From contig JBBSEU010000258.1 in assembly GCA_038239365.1 (NCBI GenBank), positions 1 to 8,688 on the forward strand: 8,688 nucleotides of DNA, in the 5' to 3' direction. This DNA comes from JBBRMW01 sp038239365. GTDB lineage: Bacteria; Chloroflexota; Anaerolineae; Aggregatilineales; UBA2796. Position 1 is the stretch's first letter, and every line of letters starts with the position of its first letter. This document shows positions 1-8,300 of the stretch, piece by piece. Both the position numbers and the translations under genes were made by a program. A model generated the notes under the pieces. It searched no databases, had not been told where the DNA came from, and was given only the letters and a program-made list of their open reading frames with translations.

Positions 1-1290
1 GGCCGTCGGTGGCAGCGGTGTACTGGTTAGCGAGGCTGGCACATGAGTATTTGTGACCGACGCGGTAAAGGTGACCGTCGGTGTTCGCGTGATCGTTGGT
101 GTCAGCGTCGAGGTGGGCAGCAATGCGACTGCTGTACCCGTCGCGGCCTGGGCAATGCGCGTGTTGGCCGCCGCAATATTCGCAGATTGTGTGCCTGTTG
201 CATCATTGCTGGCCTGTTGTGAAGTGATAACCAGCCCGCCACCGATGCCAGCAATAATCAAGACGCCGATGATGCCAGCAATAATCAATGGTAAACGGCT
301 GCCTCGCGTGGTCGTTGGCAGTGATGGCGGTAGCATTGTTGGCGACAGTGTTGGCAGGATCGTTTTGGGTGGGGGAGGCGGTGGCATGCGCGGCGGTTGT
401 GTACCCAGGTTGTCAGGGGTAAGGGCAGGCGGTTGTGTGCCGACGGCAGTACCAATCGCTGTGCCCATCAATGCCGCGTTGAGGTCTTGCGCCATGCTAT
501 CCGCTGAGTGATAGCGATCATCGACGTTCTTGGCAAGCGCCTTGTTGATCACAGCATTGACGCTGTCCGGGATCGAAGGGTTGAGGCGGCTGGGCGGTGT
601 GGCGACTTCCTCAAGATGCTTGTGCATCATCCCGAATGGCGTATCGCTGTTGAACGGGCGCTGCCCGGTCAGCATTTCGTAGAGCATAATGCCCAGCGCG
701 TAAATATCGGTACGCGCGTCAACCGGATCGCTGCGCCATTGTTCGGGCGACATATAAGCGGGCGTGCCCATCACCACGCCGGTAGCGGTCAGGTTAGAGC
801 CGCTGCCGCCTTCCATCATCTTGGCGATACCGAAGTCCATCAGATAGCAGTTTTCCTGCTCATCCAACAAAATATTATTCGGCTTCATATCGCGGTGAAT
901 CACGCCGTTGCGATGGGCATACGACATGGCCGAGGCGATCTGCGTGAACATGCGCGCCGCCTGGGTCAACGGAATCGCGCCGCGTTTCAGGCGATCATCC
1001 AACGATCCACCTTCGACTAGGCGCATCACCAGATAGAGCAGCCCTTCTTCGCGCCCAAAATCATAGACGGGCAATATATGAGGGTGCTGCAAACGCGCGA
1101 TCAGGCGTGATTCACGCTCAAAGCGGGCGATGAAATCCGGGTTATCGGCCAGCCCGCCCACGATCACCTTGACGGCCACATCTCGATCCATCGACGGCTG
1201 ATGCGCGCGGTAGACTGTCGCCATGCCGCCGCGCCCCAGGACGCCGCCGATCTCATACTGACCTAAGCGTTTGCCGCTTAGATTGCTCAT
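1..1290 (-). CDS. Membrane-anchored PknB-type Ser/Thr protein kinase (C-terminus cut by window edge)
   Basis: Phosphorylates Ser/Thr of protein substrates using ATP at the cytoplasmic membrane face. The frame is open for 430 codons to the window edge, so the gene is partial. The kinase core spans about residues 11-270: Gly loop LGRGGMATVY (18-27), ATP-binding Lys41 in VAVKV, helix-C Glu60, catalytic loop HRDMKPNN (132-139, Asp134), DFG (152-154), GTPAYMSPEQ (175-184) and DARTDIYALG (191-200). All key catalytic residues are present, so it should be active. A Pro-rich linker (about 287-329) leads to one transmembrane helix (about 333-355). A Thr/Ser/Pro-rich outer segment follows, with no PASTA repeat seen before the edge. 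The ATG start is fixed by a TAA two codons upstream in frame and by GAGGA seven bases before it. It is divergent from the regulator-sensor pair. The substrate and any distal sensor domain are unknown. Confidence 0.95.
   Translation of the reverse strand, partial: MSNLSGKRLGQYEIGGVLGRGGMATVYRAHQPSMDRDVAVKVIVGGLADNPDFIARFERESRLIARLQHPHILPVYDFGREEGLLYLVMRLVEGGSLDDRLKRGAIPLTQAARMFTQIASAMSYAHRNGVIHRDMKPNNILLDEQENCYLMDFGIAKMMEGGSGSNLTATGVVMGTPAYMSPEQWRSDPVDARTDIYALGIMLYEMLTGQRPFNSDTPFGMMHKHLEEVATPPSRLNPSIPDSVNAVINKALAKNVDDRYHSADSMAQDLNAALMGTAIGTAVGTQPPALTPDNLGTQPPRMPPPPPPKTILPTLSPTMLPPSLPTTTRGSRLPLIIAGIIGVLIIAGIGGGLVITSQQASNDATGTQSANIAAANTRIAQAATGTAVALLPTSTLTPTITRTPTVTFTASVTNTHVPASLTSTPLPPTA
244..288. 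repeat. Imperfect 27-base tandem duplication inside the kinase transmembrane helix
   Basis: An 18-base word is identical at 244-261 and 271-288, giving a 27-base (nine-codon) period. On the minus strand it encodes LIIAGIIGV followed by LIIAGIGGG, so most of the hydrophobic helix of the kinase is two copies of a nine-residue unit. The nucleotide identity suggests a local duplication and not just similar hydrophobic residues. Confidence 0.75.
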
Positions 1291-1297
1291 TAGTTAT

Positions 1298-1302
1298 TCC
1301 TC
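1298..1302 (-). promoter_or_regulatory. Ribosome-binding site of the Ser/Thr kinase
   Basis: The minus strand reads GAGGA followed by a seven-base spacer and ATG at 1290-1288. An in-frame TAA (1296-1294) lies between the site and the start, so no upstream start is possible. Confidence 0.7.
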
Positions 1303-1318
1303 AAACCGAAGGGCTTTT

Positions 1319-1324
1319 ATTGTA
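1319..1324 (-). promoter_or_regulatory. Possible -10 element for the kinase gene
   Basis: The minus strand reads TACAAT, one mismatch from the sigma-70 consensus, and would place transcription start about 20 bases before the kinase ATG. No good -35 hexamer is seen at the expected distance (CCGGAC at 17 bases), so this is weak, and Chloroflexota promoters are not well defined. Confidence 0.25.
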
Positions 1325-1370
1325 TCGCTTTTGTGAAAAAAGTCCGGTAGCGCGCTGTACCGTAATCAGG

Positions 1371-1376
1371 TATGAT
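1371..1376 (+). promoter_or_regulatory. Possible -10 element for the regulator-sensor operon
   Basis: TATGAT matches the sigma-70 -10 consensus at five of six bases and would start transcription near 1383, giving a leader of about 50 bases. The -35 position (TAGCGC at 17 bases spacing) is poor, so an activator or a different sigma factor would be needed. Confidence 0.3.
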
Positions 1377-1379
1377 TGG

Positions 1380-1390
1380 ATTGCTGCAAT
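1380..1390. promoter_or_regulatory. Short palindrome, possible operator
   Basis: ATTGC-T-GCAAT is a perfect inverted repeat with a one-base centre. It lies just downstream of the candidate plus-strand -10, over the expected transcription start, where a repressor would act. At 11 bases it could be chance. Confidence 0.2.
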
Positions 1391-1420
1391 TCGATTCAGT
1401 TCTAGAAATCAATCCTCTTG

Positions 1421-1426
1421 AGGGGG
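1421..1426 (+). promoter_or_regulatory. Ribosome-binding site that decides the regulator start
   Basis: AGGGGG lies six bases before the ATG at 1433. An in-frame TTG at 1418 would overlap this site and has no comparable site of its own, so ATG 1433 is the better start. Confidence 0.75.
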
Positions 1427-1432
1427 TCTGTA

Positions 1433-2344
1433 ATGTCCAAAGGGCGCATTTTGGTAGTGGAAGACGATTTCGATATAAGCCAGATGTTACGCATCTACTT
1501 TAGCGGACAGGGCTACGACGTTCAGGTCGCGCCGCGCGGTGGCGATGCGCTGACGCTGACGCGCAAGCAGCTCCCTCAGTTGATTGTGCTGGATATTATG
1601 CTCCCGGACATCGACGGCTATTCGGTTTGCCGCGAACTGCGCCAGACGACGCGTACCAGCCATATCCCGATCATTTTCCTGACACAAAAAGATGAGCGCA
1701 GTGACAAGATCGCCGGGCTGGAACTGGGCGCGGATGATTATATCACCAAGCCGTTCGATATTGAAGAACTCAAGCTGCGCGTCAAGAACGCCATTGATCG
1801 GGTTGACCGCGAAAAGAGCATGGATCCGCGCTCAAACCTGCCGAGCAGCAAACTGATCGAAGAACAACTGCGCGAGCTGATGCGGAAGCGCGAAACGTGG
1901 ACGTACATCGATTTCAAGATCAATAACTTCGAGCCATTCCAGGAGTTGTACGGGTTTGTTGCCAGCACCGAAGTGCTGCGTTTCATGGCGCTGATGATCG
2001 GTGAAGTGGTTGATGAATACGGCACGCCGGATGATTTCGTCGGACATGCCGGAAACGATAACTTTGTCGTGATTACTTTCTCGAACAAGCCGCAGGTGTT
2101 GCAGGATCAGATCGTGGATCGGTTCGGCAGCAATGTCAAACAGCACTATTCGTTCATTGACCGTGAACGCGCGCATATTGTGCTGGAAAATGGCGAGACA
2201 AAGCCACTGATGACGGTTAGCGCCGGGGCAGTCAGCAACGCCACACAGCAGTTCGCCGATATTCGAGAGATTACCGAAATGGCCGCCGAAGCGCGCCGTC
2301 GCCCGGCGGGTGATTCGTTCGAGCCAATTGAAACAGCGTGGTAA
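1433..2344 (+). CDS. Response regulator: receiver domain plus degenerate GGDEF-like domain
   Basis: Cytoplasmic phosphorelay receiver of 303 residues. The receiver domain (about 5-122) has the acidic pair Asp11-Asp12, phospho-acceptor Asp54 in VLDIMLPDIDGY, Thr84 and Lys106 in ITKPF, so it should accept phosphate. After a short linker, residues about 135-295 keep the outline of a GGDEF domain: YIDFKINNF (159-167), ELYGF (171-175), VLRFMALMI (181-189), GHAGNDNFVVI (204-214) and MTVSAGAV (260-267). The GGDEF signature is GNDNF (207-211), with the second Gly and the Glu both replaced by Asn, so diguanylate cyclase activity is unlikely. It more likely binds a nucleotide, a partner or itself. There is no DNA-binding domain. 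The giant sensor starts 41 bases downstream on the same strand and is the natural candidate phosphodonor. The receiver assignment is firm; the function of the second domain is inferred. Confidence 0.93.
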   Translation: MSKGRILVVEDDFDISQMLRIYFSGQGYDVQVAPRGGDALTLTRKQLPQLIVLDIMLPDIDGYSVCRELRQTTRTSHIPIIFLTQKDERSDKIAGLELGADDYITKPFDIEELKLRVKNAIDRVDREKSMDPRSNLPSSKLIEEQLRELMRKRETWTYIDFKINNFEPFQELYGFVASTEVLRFMALMIGEVVDEYGTPDDFVGHAGNDNFVVITFSNKPQVLQDQIVDRFGSNVKQHYSFIDRERAHIVLENGETKPLMTVSAGAVSNATQQFADIREITEMAAEARRRPAGDSFEPIETAW

Positions 2345-2373
2345 GACCGGTCTGCGCTGCAAGTTAGCATAAT

Positions 2374-2378
2374 GGGGA
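2374..2378 (+). promoter_or_regulatory. Ribosome-binding site of the giant sensor
   Basis: GGGGA lies seven bases before ATG 2386. An in-frame TAG at 2365-2367 bars any start further upstream. ATGs at 2372 and 2378 are in another frame and stop at the TGA overlapping the true start. The 41-base gap after the regulator shows no hairpin plus T-run, consistent with co-transcription. Confidence 0.6.
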
Positions 2379-2385
2379 TGCGCTG

Positions 2386-5300
2386 ATGGGGCCGATTTTA
2401 CTGCTACTCCTCCTGGGCATATCGCTGTTCGTCGCGGTGCCGCTCATCGCCGCATTGGTTCGAGAACGGCAGCGCACACAGGAGCATATGTCCAGTGCCG
2501 TCGTGCCCGTCAACCTGGTTGATAACAATAACGCCGTGATCGTGGCTGAGGGACGCGGCCATCTGGTCTTTGCCAACGACAAAGCGCGCCACTGGTTTGG
2601 CATGAACGGCGGCGAACCCAACCTTGAGTTGATGGCGCAGCAGATTCAGCCTGTCGATTCATTCCTCGAATTATTTGGCAAAGAGGGACAGGCGTCATTC
2701 CGGCTTGGTCAGCGGCGCGTCGAGGCGACTTCGCACTACATCCCCCGTCAGGATTCGCAGCAGTTGGTGGTTGTGATGCGCGAACTGACCAGCGCCACCT
2801 TCGATAAAACCGAACTCGATCCGGCGCGCGCGATGAGTGTGGTCAGTGAGATCACGCAGACGATCAGCGCCAGACTCAGACTCGATGACACCCTGAACGC
2901 CATTCTGGACAGTATCGCCAGTGTGATTCAGTTCGATACGGGTGAGATCACACTCTGGGATGAAGACCTGGAGATATTGCGTCCATTGGGGCGCGGCGGC
3001 CCGAATCAGACCAAATATTATGAACGGTTTGATGCGACAGACGGCGTTTACCATTTGGAAGATAGCTTTAGCGGCTGGCTGGCGCGTTATCGTCAACCGC
3101 TACTCATTGCCGATGTGAAGACGCGCCCCGACGTTCACCCCAAAATTGCTGATTACCCATTTCAGAGCTATGTTGGCATCCCCCTAATGGTGGCCGAACG
3201 CTTTATCGGCACGTTGGAAATGGGCAGCCACACGCGCGCCGCCTTCGATCACGAGGATATGGCGCTGCTGCAAGCGATTGCCGGGCAAGCGGCCATTGCA
3301 ATTGAGAATGCGCGCCTGTATCAGGGTCAGGCCGAGCGCGTGGCCGAATTGAGCGGCTTGCAGCAGATCGCACAGGCAATGGGATCGTTCACCGATCCGC
3401 GCGGCATGTACGGCCAGTTGGCGATGCGGATCGCGGGCTTGATGAACGTCGAGATGTGCGGCATCCTGCTCTACGACATTGATCAACATGCACTTATCAG
3501 CCAGCCGCCGTTTCATGGCGTGCCGGATGCGATCATTGCGCTGTATCGGATTCCGCTGCTCGAAAACAGTTCTGCTTACAAAATGTGGCAGTCGCGCGAT
3601 TGGTGGTATTCCAATAACGTTCAGAGCGACGATCTGGTACGCACGCTTGGTTTGCTGAACCTCGCGGAAGTGCTGGGCATTCGTTCGACGGCGCTGGTGC
3701 CGATGAATATTGGCAGCCGCCGGATCGGGGTGGTGCAGGCCAGCAACAAACGAGATCGCGGCTTTAGCGATGATGATATGCGCCTGATGGCCGTCTTTGC
3801 GTCTCAGACGGCGATTGTGGTGGAAAACGCCCGCCTCTATAACGACGAGCAGCGCCGCGCCGCAGAATTGGGCGGCTTGCAGCAGATCAGTCAGGCGATC
3901 AGCGTTTTGCATGATCCCGACGAACTGTATGGTCAGATCGGGGAACGCATCGCCAAACTGATGAACGTCGAGATGTGCGGTGTATTGCTGTTCAATCCTG
4001 AACGAAATGTTCTTGAAGGTCAAGCGCCTTTTCATGGGATCGATCCTGAACTAATCCCCTATTACGAACTGCCTGTGCCGCCCGGAAGCCCGATGTACGC
4101 ACTCTACACGGAAAGCGACTCGTGGTATGTCAACGATATGAAGGCCGATGCGCTGGTACGCGATGGCGGTCTGGACAAACTGGGCAGTCTGGTTGGGATG
4201 CGCCAAACGCTGCTCGTGCCGCTCATTGCGGGCGGCAAGCGGCTGGGCATCATTCAGGCCTTGAATAAACTGCACGGTGAAGAATTTACCGATGAAGACG
4301 CGCGCGTCCTGTCCGTGTTTGCCTCACAGGCGGCGGTGATCATCGAGAACGCGCGTTTGTTCCGCGAAATGCAAATCCGTGCGACAGAGGCCGAAGGGCT
4401 GCGTCGTATCGCGGAGATCGCCAGCAGTACGGTTGCCATTGATGAGATTATTCACGACATCAGCGCCGAAACGATCAAGCTGTTTAACTGCGAAGTGGCA
4501 ACCGTCGCCATGCTCGATCACAGCGTCGGCAAGCTGAGCATTCGCCCTGAAACCAGCGTTGGGCTGCCGATCACTGATCCGGTCAACATCGACATTTACG
4601 CGACAGGCTTGCAAAACAGCACGGCACTCTCCAAGCGCGCCTTCCTGAGCAACGATATTCGCGGCGATAACCGGGTGCTGCCTGTCTATCGGGCGATGGC
4701 CGAACGCTTCAACCTGACCAATATTATTCAGGTGCCGTTGATCATTCGTGAGCAGGGCGTTGGCGAATTGAGCATCGCAAATCGGCGCAGAATGGAATTC
4801 ACCCAGGCCGATCAACGCCTGTTGCAGGCAGTAGCCGTGCAGATCGCTGCCGCTGTCGAGCGTTCGCAGCTTTATCAGGCCACCGACGAAGACCTGCGCT
4901 CACGCATTCAGGAACTCGACTCGCTGAGCCGCGTGAGCAACGAACTGAACATCACTATTCAGCTTGAGCGCATTCTGGAAGTGATCCGTTACGAGGCGCA
5001 GCGCACAACGAATGCCAAAGTCGCAACGGTACTGCTGCTCAAAGAGCCAGATGAATGGCCTGCACTGGATGAGCCAGTCATCGATCAACGGTTGGGCGGA
5101 ACGAAGGCGATGGCCGACGAACTGATGACCATCGAATTAAACGCCATTTTGGAAAACCGGGTGGTGCTGGTCAACGATTATCACGACAGCCCGCTGGATA
5201 CCAAACCGCTGGGAATGCGGAGCGGGCTGGCCGCGCCGATTCAATATGGCGGGCAGGTGACCGGTCTCATCCATGTCTACAGTGATGTTACCGATGCCTT

Positions 5301-8300
5301 CAAACCGCGCAACGTCGAATTCATCCAGTCGCTGGCGAATCAGGCGGCTTTCGCCGTCGGGAATGCCGTCCGCTACCGTCAGCAGTTGGAACGCAACGAA
5401 CTGCTCCGTCAGCGCGCCGATCAGCTTTCGCAGATTTTCGAGTTGGGGCGTATGCTGCGCTCCGAAGCAAATCTGGAAGGTATCCTGGATGCGGTGGCAC
5501 ACGGTGTCACCGAGGCAGTCGGCTTCAACATCGTTTTGATCAGTCTGGTAGATCGGACGACACAAACAGTTCGCCGCTTTGCCCAGGCCGGGATCGCCCT
5601 GAGCGCCTTCCGCGAAATACAGAAGCAATCCTCATCGGTAGAACGTATCGAAGCCCTGTTCGAGCCGAAGTACCGCCTGAGCGCCTCGTACTTTCTGCCT
5701 GCCGAAGAACGTGACGACTGGGAGGATCCGGGACTTCCCTATAACGAACACACCAGCCAAATTCCTGCAAGCAAGATACGCGGCTGGCACAATCAGGATT
5801 TGATGGTGGTGCCGCTGCGCGGCTCGAACGGTGATTTGCTGGGTATTATGAGCGTCGATGAACCGCGCGATGGCAAACGCCCCACACTGCAAACGATTGA
5901 GGCGCTCGAAATTTTTGCGAATCAGGCGGCCTTCGCTGTCGAAAACTATAACCTGCTGCAAGCCTATCAGCAGGAAGGGGAAGCGACACGCCGTGAACGT
6001 GACCGTCTGGCGCAGTTGCACCTCGTCGCCAGCGAAATTCAGCGCGCTACTGATGTGCCTTCCCGTTTGCAAGTCGTGGCCGATGGTATTCACGCGGCGG
6101 GTTGGGGACGGGTCAGCATCACGCTCCGTGACAGCAACCTGGAGCCGCACGAACTGATCACGTCCGGCTACTCACCCGAAGATGTGGTAAAGCTCAAATT
6201 GAACCTGCTGCCCGGCATCGTCTGGCGACAGCGGTTGACTGACCCGGATTTCCGCAAGTTCCGTGTCGGGCAGGCCTATTATCTGCGTGTGACCGATCAG
6301 TGGGTCACAGAAAACAAGTTGATGGCCGCATCGGGCGACAGCATGAACATGACGCCACAGCCCGCTTCGGCAGACGCTCAGGATCGCTGGCATCCGCAGG
6401 ATATTGTCTATCTGCCCCTGTACGGCCTCGATCAGAGCCGCGTGATCGGTATCATTTCGATGGACACGCCGCTCGACGGCAAGCCGCCCACCGAAACGAG
6501 TATGCGCCCGATTGAATTGTTCGCGGCACAGGCAGCCTCTGCTATCGAGAATACGCGGCTGTATCAGGAAACGACGCGCGCCGCTCAGCAGGAAGCGCGC
6601 CTGAATGCCGTCATGGAAGCGGTTTCCAGCACCCTGGATACGGATGAGATCATCGCGTCCGTAGCGAAGGGCTTGCAGCAGTTGATCCCGTACACGCGCA
6701 TGAGCATCGCTCTGCTCGATTGGGCTGAACGCGAATTTGAAACGCTGCGCGTGAACATCGACGTTCGCAGCGGCAACATCAGCATTGTGCCCGGCGAAAA
6801 GATCGATATTGATAAGACGGCGCTGGGGCGCGCCTTCCGCGATCTGACCGGGCGTGTTTATCACTTCGCCGATGGCGAACGCGCGCTCGATTATGCCGAC
6901 ATCAAGGCATGGCGCGATAATGGCGAACGTACCTCGCTGATCGTACCGTTGGTGGCGGGTGGCCGCGCGCTCGGTGCATTGCACATGGGCAGCGAACTGG
7001 CGGAAGCGTTCGGCTTCGATGAGCAGCTACCATTGGTGCAGCGCATGGCGAACCTGACCGCTGTCGCCATTGAAAACGCGCGTTTGTTCCAACAGGCAAT
7101 TGAGCGTGAACGCTTCTCGGCGGCGATTGGGCGTATCGGGCAATCGATCAATGCTATTCTCGATCTGTCCAGCGTGCTTGATACGATTTGCAAGGAAATT
7201 GTCGGCTTGCTGGATGTGCCGGGTGCGTATATCTGGTTGATTCAGGGTCAGGAATTGATCGGGTTCACCGGACAGGGCGCGGGCGCGGAGCAGTTCAGCG
7301 GTACGCGCCTGTCTTTGAATGACTCCAATCATTTGGCTGTCAGTGCGATTCGGGATCGGGGCGCGACGTTCCTCAACGACTTCCCATCACAGACACAGTA
7401 CCGAACCGTCTTGCGCGATGTGAACGTACAGGCACAGCTTGTCGTGCCGCTGCTGCGCGAAGATCGACCTGTAGGCGTGCTGGGTCTGATTCAGACTGAT
7501 CCGAAGCGGAGTTTCAGCCCAACGGATATGGATCGGACTTCAGCCTTTGCCGGGCAAGCCGTGATCGCCATCGAAAATGCGCGCCTGTATCAGCAAACAC
7601 TCGGCCTGACCGCTTTTAACGAGTCGATTGTGCAGTCCATCCAGCAAGGGATCATTGTGCTGGACAAAGACGGGCGCATCCGCACGATCAACCAGTACAT
7701 GAAGCAAAACTATGATTGGGACGACAGCGCCATCGGGCAACCGTTGTTCGAGTACCGGGCAAACTACCGTGACTTCCTGGAAACGTCGTTAAGTCAGGTG
7801 GCACTCGGCAAGCAGGCCGATCCGATGTACAGCGTGCGCGGCGTCTCGGAACAGGGATCGCCCACCGTGCGGAACTTCTATACTTATCCGCTGTTGGAAG
7901 CCGAAACGGTCAACGGCGCGGTGATTTTGGTTGAAGACGTGACGGAGCGATCCGCGCTGGAAGCTGACTTGCAAGCGCGCGCTACTGAGTTGACGGCACT
8001 CACCGAAGCGTCTGGCAAACTAACGGCTACGCTTGAACCGGATGCCGTTGTGCGATTGGTGGTGGATGAACTGGGGCAACTGCTGCGTTACGATAACGTG
8101 ACGCTCTGGCTGCGACAGGGCGAAAAGCTGATCATCCGCGAGGCGCGCGGTTACCCGGGTGCCGAGGCGCTCAAGGGCATTGAAGTTGAACTGGCCGACA
8201 GCGCCCTGTTCCGCGAACTGGCCGAACGCGGGCAAGTCCTGAATATCCCGGATGTGACCAAAGACCCCCGTTTCCCGGCCAGCGAAGAACGCCCGACACG

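Noticed and set aside
53..1020. Two plus-strand open frames (53-511 and 508-1020)
   Set aside because: Both are antisense to the kinase, whose catalytic motifs are intact on the minus strand. The first has a Val/Gly-rich low-complexity composition that mirrors the Thr/Pro-rich stalk codons.
1418..1432. Alternative TTG start for the response regulator, five codons upstream
   Set aside because: The TTG overlaps the ribosome-binding site, and receiver domains normally begin a few residues before the first strand, as with ATG 1433.
2345..2385. Possible terminator between regulator and sensor
   Set aside because: Only a short ACCGGT palindrome is present, with no stem-loop followed by a T-run.
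3184..4035. Minus-strand open frame of 283 codons inside the sensor gene
   Set aside because: It lies wholly antisense to the GAF1-GAF3 coding region, and its internal repeats simply mirror the GAF duplication. Codon preference of the sense gene leaves few stops on the reverse strand, and there is no protein signature.
6172..6984. Minus-strand open frame of 270 codons inside the sensor gene
   Set aside because: It is antisense to clear GAF7-GAF8 coding sequence, shows no recognisable domain, and has the same cause as other antisense open frames here.
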